From NCBI GenBank assembly GCA_023441905.1, contig JAEZNC010000034.1:1-7535 (forward strand): a stretch of 7,535 nucleotides of DNA. Direction: 5' to 3'. Below, one piece after another: positions 1 through 5,992 of the stretch. Below the pieces are notes generated by a model. That model did no database searches. It was not told the DNA's origin and saw only the letters and a program-made list of their open reading frames with translations. The DNA comes from Bacillota bacterium. GTDB lineage: Bacteria > Bacillota > Clostridia > Christensenellales > SZUA-584. Made by a program: the position numbers and the translations under genes. Within the stretch, counting starts at the first letter, position 1; every line of letters begins with the position of its first letter.

Positions 1-1738
1 TGTACTCAATCGCGTCTTTTTCGGGAATAATATTCGCCACTTTAAAGAACGCGGACTGCATGACGGTATTGATACGGCCGCCCATGCCGGCTTTTTCCGC
101 AATGTCGATCGCGTCGATGTTGTAGAATTTAATCTTCTTCTTTGCGATCGTGTTTTTAACCTGAGCAGGCAGCTCTCTTTCGAGGTCTTCCAGCGTTGTC
201 CACTGCGAATTCAGCAGGAATACGCCGCCTTCCTTGAGATCGCAAAGCATGTCATACCGCGTCACATAGGACGGGTTGTGGCAGGCGACGAAATCGGCAA
301 GGTCGATCAAATAGGTGGACTGAATGGGGCTCTTACCGAAGCGCAGATGCGATACGGTGAGACCTCCGGACTTCTTGGAGTCGTAGCTGAAATAGCCCTG
401 AGCATACATATCGGTGTGATCGCCAATGATCTTGATCGAGTTCTTGTTGGCACCCACTGTACCGTCGCTGCCAAGACCGTAGAACTTGCAGCGCACTGTA
501 CCCTCGGGAGCCGCGTCAATTTTTTCGCCTAATTCAAGGCTCAGGTGTGTCACGTCGTCGTTAATACCCACAGTGAAGTGGTTCTTCATGGCACCCGCAA
601 GGTTGTCGTAAACGGCTTTGACCATCGTGGGCGTGAATTCCTTGGACGAAAGGCCATAGCGGCCGTTAATCACCTTGATGCTCTTGCCGGCTTCGGCGAG
701 AACGGTGATGACATCCTGATATAACGGTTCGCCCGAGGCACCGGGCTCTTTTGTTCTGTCGAGCACACAGATTTTCTTAACGCTCGCGGGAAGTGCGGAA
801 AGGAAGTGTTTCGCGCTGAACGGACGGTAAAGGCGAACCTTGATTGCGCCCACCTTCGCGCCGCGTGCATTCATGTAGTTGATGGTTTCTTCCACGGCTT
901 CGGCACCGCTGCCCATCAGCACGAGAATGTTCTCAGCATCGGGAGCACCGACATAATCGAACAGGCCGTATTTTCTGCCGAACGCTTTATAGAACTCGTC
1001 CATAACGGATTCGACGATAGCGGGTGTTGCGTCGTAATACTTGTTCGCGGCTTCTCTGTTCTGGAAGTAGATATCCGGGTTCTGCGCCGTGCCCTGCAGA
1101 TGCGGATGTTCGGGGTTCATTGCGCGCTTTCTGAAATCTGCAATCGCGTCCTTGTCAGCCAATGAAGCGAGCGTTTCGTAGTCGAGCAGTTCGATTTTCT
1201 GCACTTCGTGGGAAGTACGGAAACCGTCGAAGAAGTGAAGGAAAGGAACCTTGGCTTTCAGTGTCGCAAGATGCGCCACGGCAGCCATATCCATGACTTC
1301 CTGCACGCTGTTGGCTGCGAGCATAGCAAAACCGGTCTGGCGGGTCGCCATCACGTCGGCATGATCGCCGAAGATGGAAAGAGCATGAGCGGCAAGGCTT
1401 CTTGCGGATACGTGGAATACGCACGGAAGCAGTTCGCCCGCGATCTTATACATGTTCGGAATCATGAGCAGCAGGCCCTGAGACGCCGTAAAGGTAGAGG
1501 TGAATGCGCCTGTTGCAAGGCTACCGTGAACGGCACCGGCGGCACCGGCTTCGGACTGCATTTCCGCAACCTTCATCTTCTGGCCGAAGATGTTCTTTCT
1601 ATCGTGAGCCGCCCATTCGTCGCAGATTTCTGCCATGGGCGAAGAGGGTGTGATGGGGTAAATCGCGCCGACGTCCGAAAACGCATATGCCACATGGGCA
1701 GCGGCCGTGTTGCCATCGATCGTTTGTTTGTTAGCCAT
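1..1738 (-). CDS. nifJ: Pyruvate:ferredoxin (flavodoxin) oxidoreductase, N-terminal half; C-terminus beyond the left edge
   Basis: The enzyme oxidatively decarboxylates pyruvate with CoA to acetyl-CoA and CO2, passing electrons to ferredoxin or flavodoxin in the cytoplasm. About 579 codons are open without a stop; the family is about 1170-1200 residues, so half is visible. The start is ATG at 1738, with AGGAGG at 1745-1750 and a six-base gap. The N-terminus opens with MANKQTIDGNTA. The substrate and thiamine-diphosphate region is intact: YPITPSSP at residues 27-34, Glu63 in the VAEMQSEAG motif (equivalent to the cofactor-activating Glu64 of the Desulfovibrio enzyme), Arg113 (equivalent to pyruvate-binding Arg114) and GDHADVM at 124-130. 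The transketolase-C-like domain and most of the gamma-type domain follow. The ferredoxin-like Fe-S domain and the pyrophosphate-binding thiamine domain must lie outside the window. The gene has its own strong promoter and long leader. Identification is near certain; the family also includes 2-oxoacid variants, but the pyruvate residues favour pyruvate. Confidence 0.97.
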   Translation of the reverse strand, partial: MANKQTIDGNTAAAHVAYAFSDVGAIYPITPSSPMAEICDEWAAHDRKNIFGQKMKVAEMQSEAGAAGAVHGSLATGAFTSTFTASQGLLLMIPNMYKIAGELLPCVFHVSARSLAAHALSIFGDHADVMATRQTGFAMLAANSVQEVMDMAAVAHLATLKAKVPFLHFFDGFRTSHEVQKIELLDYETLASLADKDAIADFRKRAMNPEHPHLQGTAQNPDIYFQNREAANKYYDATPAIVESVMDEFYKAFGRKYGLFDYVGAPDAENILVLMGSGAEAVEETINYMNARGAKVGAIKVRLYRPFSAKHFLSALPASVKKICVLDRTKEPGASGEPLYQDVITVLAEAGKSIKVINGRYGLSSKEFTPTMVKAVYDNLAGAMKNHFTVGINDDVTHLSLELGEKIDAAPEGTVRCKFYGLGSDGTVGANKNSIKIIGDHTDMYAQGYFSYDSKKSGGLTVSHLRFGKSPIQSTYLIDLADFVACHNPSYVTRYDMLCDLKEGGVFLLNSQWTTLEDLERELPAQVKNTIAKKKIKFYNIDAIDIAEKAGMGGRINTVMQSAFFKVANIIPEKDAIEY

Positions 1739-1753
1739 AGTTATCCTCCTTAA

Positions 1754-1767
1754 ATGATTGGAATCAT
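1754..1767 (-). other. Short inverted repeat just upstream of the nifJ ribosome binding site
   Basis: ATGATT-GG-AATCAT is an inverted repeat with 6-base arms, ending only three bases from the nifJ Shine-Dalgarno (1745-1750) in the transcribed leader. With a two-base centre it would be a weak RNA hairpin, so it could equally be a DNA site or chance in AT-rich sequence. No function is assigned. Confidence 0.3.
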
Positions 1768-1835
1768 GATCAAACGTATTTATTTGAAAAGGTCAAGCTA
1801 TTTACCTAGAAAGTAGTCTGTTCACAATCTCAAAT

Positions 1836-1864
1836 ATTATATATTCTTTAGAAAGAATGGTCAA
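1836..1864 (-). promoter_or_regulatory. nifJ promoter with operator-like inverted repeat in the spacer
   Basis: Read on the minus strand, TTGACC (1864-1859) is followed by a 17-base spacer and a perfect TATAAT (1841-1836), an almost ideal vegetative sigma-A promoter. Transcription should start near 1829, giving a leader of about 90 bases before the nifJ ATG. The spacer is filled by a perfect inverted repeat, ATTCTTT-AG-AAAGAAT (1843-1858), placed where a dimeric repressor could block polymerase. The regulator is unknown. The promoter call is well supported; the operator role is inference. Confidence 0.85.
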
Positions 1865-2199
1865 CATTATCCCTTGAATAATGACGAGATTGAGCAATAG
1901 TTCACGAACATTTCGCAATTGGCAACGGTATGGCAATATGTTTGTTCAAAAATGCATAGAATATATTCCAGAAAGAGGTAAATTGAACGGATAGTGGAAG
2001 TTGTAAATGGGGGCAATATCCAGGGAATATCGAATCGATGGCGCACTTTCTAATCGATAAAGTCTCTAACGAAGGGATTGCTCTGATGCATCCGATGACA
2101 AAACAGACAAAACGATGAAAGTTGTTGGGAACTTCTGGCAGTATAGCGGGACATGGGCTGCAAATTTGCCACGCTGTCCGAAGATTAAGCGAATAAGAA
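1865..2199. other. AT-rich intergenic stretch with no convincing gene
   Basis: This stretch upstream of the nifJ promoter has no ORF of normal size on either strand. On the plus strand two tiny ORFs overlap in the ATGA manner: 26 codons at 2038-2118 (begins MAHFLIDKVS) and 30 codons at 2115-2207 (begins MKVVGNFWQY, with a basic end rich in Arg and Lys). The second stops inside the hairpin at 2200-2221. Neither has a good Shine-Dalgarno (only GGGA about 11 bases before the first) and no clear plus-strand promoter precedes them. They could be decayed sequence or chance. No RNA gene was recognised. Confidence 0.4.
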
Positions 2200-2221
2200 G
2201 GCGGTGACCAAGGTCACCGCC
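2200..2221 (-). terminator. Hairpin, probable mreB terminator
   Basis: GGCGGTGACC (2200-2209) and GGTCACCGCC (2212-2221) form a perfect 10-base stem around AA; in RNA about eight pairs with a six-base loop are realistic. On the minus strand the hairpin is followed by the T-rich CTTCTTATT, fitting a moderate intrinsic terminator for the minus-strand mreB gene. It now lies about 170 bases past the mreB stop because a 132-base duplication or insertion seems to separate them. The plus-strand side has no T-run directly after the stem. Confidence 0.55.
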
Positions 2222-2355
2222 CAGACTGTCAGAAAAACATTTTTATCGCCCCCCTCTGACGGCTACCCTTCAGGGTAAAAGTGGGCTGTCGCCGACAGTT
2301 GGCCGGGGAGAGAAAATGCACTAAAAACCGGTCATACATACTTGGTCACCGCCCA
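2212..2355. repeat. 12-base direct repeat flanking a 120-base hairpin-rich segment (possible small insertion)
   Basis: GGTCACCGCCCA occurs at 2212-2223 and identically at 2344-2355. The 120 bases between (2224-2343) are rich in potential hairpins: GTCAGA/TCTGAC (2228-2233 with 2255-2260), TACCC-TTCA-GGGTA (2264-2277) and CTGTC-GCC-GACAG (2286-2298). There is no ORF and I see no clear terminal inverted repeats. The first copy is also the right arm of the terminator palindrome. Removing one copy plus the segment would leave that terminator about 36 bases after the mreB stop, the usual place. The simplest reading is a small non-autonomous insertion with a 12-base target duplication; a local duplication is the alternative. 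Confidence 0.5.
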
Positions 2356-2388
2356 TTGATGACCGTTATATTCAATGGCATTCAAATT

Positions 2389-3423
2389 TCACTGTGTGGG
2401 TTCAGTCGTCAGCTCGTGCTCAAACGGAGCCGTTTCGAGGTTCTCAAGCGCCAGCCCCGCACCGGTGGCCACCGCGTCGAGAGGATGCTCGGCACGCCGC
2501 ACAGGCATGCCCGTGGCTTTGACAACCAGCCTGTTGAAGCCCTGAAGCAGGCTGCCCCCGCCCGTTAAGACGATGCCTTCGTTGATGATATCCGCCGCCA
2601 GCTCGGGCGGCGTTTGTTCGAGTACGCTTTTAATCGCGTCGATAATGCTCTGGACAGGCTCACAAAGCGCGCTGCGTACGCTCTGCGAATCCACTGAGAT
2701 GGATTTGGGAAGGCCTGACGAGATATCGCGTCCGCGAATCTCCATCGCCTGATCCTTGCCCTGATCGACAGCGCTGCCAAGCGTCATCTTAATCTGCTCC
2801 GCTGTGCTTTCGCCGATGATCATGCCGTAGTTCTTTTTGACGTGTTTTGATATCGCTTCGTCCATATGATTGCCGCCGATGCGCAGCGACCTTGCCGTCA
2901 CGATACCGCCGAGCGAAATGATGGCGACTTCGCTGGTGCCGCCGCCCACATCCACCACCATGCAGCCCTTGGCCTGATGCACATTGAGCCCCGCGCCGAT
3001 TGCGGCCGCCATCGGTTCATCGAGCAGCATCACCTCTCGCGCGCCGGATGCATGTGCCGCTTCCTCGACCGCGCGTTTTTCTACCTCGGTAATGCCGCAC
3101 GGAACGCAGATCACAAGCCGGGGGCTGCGCTTAACGAGCCCCTGCGGCAAAGCCTTGCCGATGAAATATTTGAGCATGATTTCCGTCGTGTTATAATCCG
3201 CAATCACGCCGTCTTTGAGCGGGCGCACCGCGACGATGCCGCCCGGCGTCCGCCCGATCATTTTTTTTGCCTCTTCGCCGACGGCCAGTATATCTTTATT
3301 GTTGTTACTCTTCATTGCCACGACAGAGGGTTCTCTTAGTATAATGCCCTTGCCTTTCATATAAACGAGTGTATTCGCTGTACCGAGGTCAATGCCAAGG
3401 CATGGGGCCATAAATGAAAACAT
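2389..3423 (-). CDS. mreB: MreB/Mbl-family rod-shape actin homologue
   Basis: This is a bacterial actin that polymerises under the membrane on ATP and guides lateral-wall synthesis. The protein is 344 residues, close to the usual 330-345. Actin-fold nucleotide motifs are intact: GIDLGTANT at 10-18 (phosphate 1), LDEPMAAAIGAG with Glu136 matching the catalytic Glu of the family, DVGGGTSEVAI from Asp158 (phosphate 2) and LTGGG at 286-290 (adenosine). The start is ATG at 3423 with GGAGG at 3429-3433 and a five-base gap. An in-frame TTG at 3435 would start inside that Shine-Dalgarno, so I reject it. The C-terminus carries a short acidic tail (ending TEPTQ) beyond the usual end. No mreC, mreD or other shape gene is adjacent, so this is more like the stand-alone mbl/mreBH paralogues than the main mreBCD operon. 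The exact paralogue cannot be decided by eye. Confidence 0.95.
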   Translation of the reverse strand: MFSFMAPCLGIDLGTANTLVYMKGKGIILREPSVVAMKSNNNKDILAVGEEAKKMIGRTPGGIVAVRPLKDGVIADYNTTEIMLKYFIGKALPQGLVKRSPRLVICVPCGITEVEKRAVEEAAHASGAREVMLLDEPMAAAIGAGLNVHQAKGCMVVDVGGGTSEVAIISLGGIVTARSLRIGGNHMDEAISKHVKKNYGMIIGESTAEQIKMTLGSAVDQGKDQAMEIRGRDISSGLPKSISVDSQSVRSALCEPVQSIIDAIKSVLEQTPPELAADIINEGIVLTGGGSLLQGFNRLVVKATGMPVRRAEHPLDAVATGAGLALENLETAPFEHELTTEPTQ

Positions 3424-3451
3424 ACAAACCTCCAAATTATGCTAATGCTAT

Positions 3452-3480
3452 AATTCTGCCTATATAAGCTGTTTTTATAC
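3452..3480 (-). promoter_or_regulatory. Possible forespore sigma-F-type promoter for mreB
   Basis: On the minus strand GTATA (3480-3476), a 15-base spacer and GGCAGAATTA (-10 region from 3460) resemble the Bacillus sigma-F pattern GYATA-N15-GGNNANAHTR, with one mismatch in the -10. A start near 3444 would leave a leader of about 20 bases holding the GGAGG. I found no good sigma-A promoter for mreB in this gap. The pattern is degenerate and the region AT-rich, so this is a weak call. Confidence 0.3.
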
Positions 3481-3706
3481 ATTTAATCTTGTGAAAAGTG
3501 ATAATGGCAGTGGTTTTATAGGATGCCCGGCTTATGTGCCTCAGCGTGATAAACCGGTCGTCCTTTTTTTGCTTGTCATCAGTCATCATGGGAGTTAGAA
3601 TAGATGCATATTATCTTTCATTTCATCTGCTGGGCCCCGGCGGAGTCAGCGCCGATTGGGGCGGTTTGGTGTTGGTGGCAAACTTCGTAAAGGATGGAAA
3701 TACTCT
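3481..3706 (+). other. cwlD upstream region with a GC-rich hairpin
   Basis: This is the part of the mreB/cwlD divergent gap on the cwlD side. It contains a run of T at about 3563-3570 and a strong hairpin at 3634-3662: GCCCC and GGCG on the left arm pair with CGCC (3650-3653) and GGGGC (3658-3662), leaving GATT as a bulge and GAGTCAG as the loop. There is no T-run after it, so it is not a standard terminator. It ends 45 bases before the cwlD ATG and may lie in its leader. No convincing promoter for cwlD was found by eye. The other ORFs reading across this gap look like chance frames. Confidence 0.35.
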
Positions 3707-4468
3707 ATGGACAAACCGCGGCATCAGATGGAAGTCAGTGGTCCGCCTCGTCGCAAGTACCGTTTTAATGCAAAAAAGCTTGGTATTACGCTTATATCGA
3801 TCGGTTGTATTGCCGTACTCATCGCGCTCATTGTTCAGCACTTCGGCAGTCAGCCGGTGTCCGCCAATGCCGGAACGCCGCAAAAAACAGCCTCAACAGA
3901 CTATAACGTATTGAAAGACAAATGCGTTGTGATTGATGCGGGGCACGGCGGGTTCGACCCGGGGGCCATCGGCGCATCGGGGAATCAGGAGGACGATCTC
4001 AATCTCAAAGTGGCCAAGCTACTGAAACAAAAGCTCGAAGACGAGGATGCGCAGGTGATTATGACGCGCAGCACCGACGACGCGATTGCCGAGACGAAGG
4101 ACGAAGACATGGCGGAACGCCGCCGTATCATCGAGCAGAGCGGTTCGGATATTGTGATCAGCATCCATATGAATTCGCATACCGATTCGAACATCAGCGG
4201 CCCGCTTGTGCTGTTTATGCCGGGGTCGAACAAGGGCAAACAGCTCGCGGAAAACATTATGGACAGTATCAACGACGCGCTGAATGCAAAGGGCAATGCG
4301 CGTGCAGAAGATCTGTATATATTAAAAAGCGGCAATCAGCCTTGCGTGCTTGTGGAATGCGGCTACATCAGCAATGCGATGGAGGAAGCGAATCTTGCGC
4401 GCGAGGAGTATCAAAAAAAGATTGCCGATGCCATTCTTACAGGAACAGCCGAATTTTTCGGCGGCTGA
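3707..4468 (+). CDS. cwlD: N-acetylmuramoyl-L-alanine amidase, CwlD-like (Amidase_3)
   Basis: This zinc amidase cuts the bond between N-acetylmuramic acid and L-alanine in peptidoglycan. The CwlD branch acts with PdaA to make muramic-delta-lactam in the spore cortex. The protein is 253 residues. A basic N-terminus is followed by one hydrophobic segment at about 25-46, a signal anchor that places the enzyme outside the membrane. The Amidase_3 domain covers about 73-251. Zinc ligands are His80 (in DAGHGGFDPGA), Glu95 (in NQEDDLNL) and His154 (in SIHMNS, usually SIHANS), and the catalytic Glu217 sits in VECGYISN. All are present, so it should be active. The start is ATG 3707, preceded by a modest AAAGGA/GGATGG at 3689-3697; an in-frame TTG at 3656 would add 17 residues but has no Shine-Dalgarno. 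The araC-type gene follows after 26 bases without a terminator, so the two may be co-transcribed. The family is certain; the CwlD assignment rests on size, a single catalytic domain and overall resemblance. Confidence 0.88.
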   Translation: MDKPRHQMEVSGPPRRKYRFNAKKLGITLISIGCIAVLIALIVQHFGSQPVSANAGTPQKTASTDYNVLKDKCVVIDAGHGGFDPGAIGASGNQEDDLNLKVAKLLKQKLEDEDAQVIMTRSTDDAIAETKDEDMAERRRIIEQSGSDIVISIHMNSHTDSNISGPLVLFMPGSNKGKQLAENIMDSINDALNAKGNARAEDLYILKSGNQPCVLVECGYISNAMEEANLAREEYQKKIADAILTGTAEFFGG

Positions 4469-4494
4469 CCACAGACGTTTTCGGAGGATAGTGT

Positions 4495-5409
4495 TTGAAT
4501 AAAAATCAGGCTAACGAGTATGTTGTGCGTATCAATAAGGCGTGTGACTATATCGACAGCCATCTTGGAGAAGATTTGACACTTTCAATGCTCGCGGGTG
4601 TAGCGGGCTTTTCGGAGTTTCATTTTCACAGAATATTCACTGCGATGACGGGTGAGACGCTGTTCAGTTTTATACAGCGCCTGCGTGTGGAACGCGCCGC
4701 CATGTACCTGATACAAAGGGAAGAAAGCGTGACAATAATCGGCGCGGATTGCGGCTTTTCCTCACCAGCGGTTTTTTCGCGTACGTTCAAAAAGCGTTTT
4801 GGCTGCTCTCCGTCGGCATTTCGAAAAAGCAATGAGGGTCAAGAAGTCAGCAGCATCAGTCAACTGCTCCGCAATGACCGGAAAGCAAAGACCGATGAAG
4901 ACGGATATAATGGCAAAAAAAGCAGGAGGTTTGCCATGAAACCAGAAGTCAAAATGGAGAAAATTGAGACGATGCGCGTTGCGTATTTACGCTATGTGGG
5001 GCCTTATATGGGGAACAGCGGACTCTTTGAGAGCCTGTATAAGCGCCTTTTTGCGTGGACGGGGCCGCGCGGTATTGATGTATCGACGACGTATATTATT
5101 TATCATGATGACCCAAATATCACCGAGGAAGACAAGCTCAGAATGAGCATCTGCGTTCCGATCGGCGAGAATGTGCAGGTGTCCGGCGAGATCGGCGAGA
5201 TGACGATAAACGGCGGCACATACGCGGTGGGTACCTTTACTCTGGCGACTGATGAATACGCGCAGGCGTGGAACTATATGTACAGCGAATGGCTGCCAAA
5301 CAGCGGCTACCAGCCTGCCACCGAGGCCTCGTTTGAACGCTACAGCGGTGAATGCGACGCGGACGGCAAGACGACGGTGGATATTTGCGTCCCGGTCACG
5401 GTTCTGTAG
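4495..5409 (+). CDS. AraC-family transcriptional regulator with GyrI-like effector-binding domain
   Basis: This is a DNA-binding regulator of 304 residues. The AraC/XylS double helix-turn-helix is at about 10-111: first helix-turn-helix around LTLSMLAGVAGFSEFHFHRIF (split: 28-48), second around 79-105, ending in the typical CSPSAFRK. A polar linker (about 112-147) leads to a GyrI-like domain (about 149-304) of the kind that binds small hydrophobic or cationic ligands in Rob, BmrR and SbmC, including FERYSGE with the conserved Glu281. It probably senses a drug-like or metabolic compound and activates detoxification genes, but the ligand and targets are unknown. The start is TTG at 4495, with GGAGGA at 4483-4488 and a six-base gap. 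The GTG at 4491 is out of frame and stops at once. Inside the gene, Met148 (4936) has its own AGGAGG, see separate entry. A bidirectional terminator follows the stop by about 30 bases. Confidence 0.93.
   Translation: MNKNQANEYVVRINKACDYIDSHLGEDLTLSMLAGVAGFSEFHFHRIFTAMTGETLFSFIQRLRVERAAMYLIQREESVTIIGADCGFSSPAVFSRTFKKRFGCSPSAFRKSNEGQEVSSISQLLRNDRKAKTDEDGYNGKKSRRFAMKPEVKMEKIETMRVAYLRYVGPYMGNSGLFESLYKRLFAWTGPRGIDVSTTYIIYHDDPNITEEDKLRMSICVPIGENVQVSGEIGEMTINGGTYAVGTFTLATDEYAQAWNYMYSEWLPNSGYQPATEASFERYSGECDADGKTTVDICVPVTVL
4924..4938 (+). promoter_or_regulatory. Internal ribosome binding site and in-frame start for a free GyrI-like domain
   Basis: AGGAGG (4924-4929), a six-base gap and ATG (4936-4938) form an ideal initiation site inside the AraC-family gene. 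The ATG is codon 148, exactly at the junction between linker and GyrI-like domain. Translation here would give a 157-residue stand-alone ligand-binding protein. The codons concerned encode Ser-Arg-Arg-Phe-Ala before the Met, so the motif could be partly accidental. Confidence 0.45.
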
Positions 5410-5436
5410 CAATACTCAATTAAAACTGCAAAATAC

Positions 5437-5466
5437 AAAAAAGCCGCGAATCGCGGCTTTTTGTTT
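5437..5466. terminator. Bidirectional intrinsic terminator between convergent genes
   Basis: GCCGCG (5443-5448) and CGCGGC (5452-5457) form a GC-rich stem with flanking A/T pairs extending it. Five T follow on the plus strand (5458-5462, then GTTT), and six A precede it (5437-5442), giving a U-run on the minus strand. It serves the AraC-type gene (plus, stop 5409) and the flavodoxin-like gene (minus, stop at 5465-5467, which overlaps the T-rich tail). Confidence 0.9.
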
Positions 5467-5881
5467 AATTGCTTGCAGCGCTTGTTGCGAACGCTTTGGC
5501 TCCCTCCAGTTCCTCATTGTTCGGATGGCGCCGATTCATAAATAAAAACTTACCCTTGCATAAGTAACATTCCTCGTCCACCGATATGCCCCGGCTTCTG
5601 AGCAGCTCTTTCATGAGCCCGAGCGCCTTAGATTCTTTGATGCTTGTGGAGAACAGCACAACGCGCTTTGCCTTTTGCGGCGTGAGTGCCTGCAGAAACG
5701 AATCCATCACGGGGTCGAGCTTGCCGCCGTAGACGGCGCCGCCGATGAACATGACGTCTGCCGCGTTATCAAGCGGATATTCCTTAACCGGCTGAGCCGG
5801 GCACGAAAGCGCTTCCGCGATGGCGTTTGCCACCTTTCTTGTATTTCCCGTTACCGAATGATAGATGACCGCAGTCGACAT
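5465..5881 (-). CDS. Small flavodoxin-like protein
   Basis: This is a likely FMN-binding electron carrier or small oxidoreductase of 138 residues, the length of a short-chain flavodoxin. The first strand (TAVIYHS) leads into the phosphate-binding loop SVTGNT at residues 9-14, followed by helix RKVANAIAEAL. The middle strand and loop MFIGGAVYGGKLDP at about 44-57 match the second flavin-binding region, and VVLFSTS is the next core strand. The C-terminal part (CYLCKGKFLFMNRRHPNNEEL) resembles flavodoxin-domain proteins of clostridia rather than classic acidic flavodoxins. The start is ATG 5881 with GGAGG at 5889-5893 and a seven-base gap. It has its own promoter, facing the GNAT gene. Because nifJ-type enzymes can reduce flavodoxin, a redox partnership is conceivable, but nothing in the sequence proves it. 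Confidence 0.88.
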   Translation of the reverse strand: MSTAVIYHSVTGNTRKVANAIAEALSCPAQPVKEYPLDNAADVMFIGGAVYGGKLDPVMDSFLQALTPQKAKRVVLFSTSIKESKALGLMKELLRSRGISVDEECYLCKGKFLFMNRRHPNNEELEGAKAFATSAASN

Positions 5882-5911
5882 GGCGATACCTCCGTATGAA
5901 TGATTAAGACC

Positions 5912-5940
5912 ATTATAGCATGGTTATATTTGGATGTATA
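5912..5940 (-). promoter_or_regulatory. Promoter of the flavodoxin-like gene
   Basis: On the minus strand TATACA (5940-5935; four of six match TTGACA), a 17-base spacer and a perfect TATAAT (5917-5912) form a sigma-A promoter. The start would be near 5905, leaving about 24 bases of leader with the GGAGG. It interleaves with the oppositely directed GNAT promoter. Confidence 0.6.
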
Positions 5941-5949
5941 CGCTATAAT
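5921..5949 (+). promoter_or_regulatory. Promoter of the GNAT gene
   Basis: A perfect TATAAT at 5944-5949 is preceded at 17 bases by a poor -35 (TGGTTA, 5921-5926). The start near 5956 excludes the in-frame ATGs at 5900 and 5948 and supports the GNAT start at 5993. The weak -35 suggests low or activator-dependent output. Confidence 0.5.
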
Positions 5950-5992
5950 GTTTGAGAATACGACAGTTAATGGGGAAAAAGGAAAAGCGAAG

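Noticed and set aside
1821..1827. TTGTGAA half-site at the nifJ transcription start, as in a Rex redox operator
   Set aside because: The second half-site is missing: after four bases the sequence is CTACTTT instead of TTCACAA.
1843..1857. The nifJ spacer repeat as a CodY box
   Set aside because: Only about nine of fifteen positions match AATTTTCWGAAAATT, too poor for a CodY site.
2866..3339. Long ORFs opposite mreB, nifJ, maf and the AraC-type gene
   Set aside because: They are shadows of GC-rich codons of clear genes, have no recognisable domain and lack ribosome binding sites.
3424..3435. TTG at 3435 as the mreB start
   Set aside because: It lies in the sequence around the GGAGG that serves the ATG at 3423 and has no ribosome binding site of its own.
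3449..3454. Plus-strand TATAAT between mreB and cwlD
   Set aside because: No -35 stands 16-18 bases upstream; the positions fall in the mreB leader.
3521..3570. GC-rich stretch before a run of T ahead of cwlD, as a terminator or riboswitch
   Set aside because: No stable stem directly precedes the T-run, and I could not match any riboswitch consensus.
3656..3706. TTG at 3656 as the cwlD start
   Set aside because: No Shine-Dalgarno precedes it, and the extra 17 residues add nothing to the signal-anchor layout.
5900..5992. Upstream ATGs at 5900 and 5948 as the GNAT start
   Set aside because: They precede or overlap the TATAAT box, and the added residues do not fit the GNAT N-terminus.
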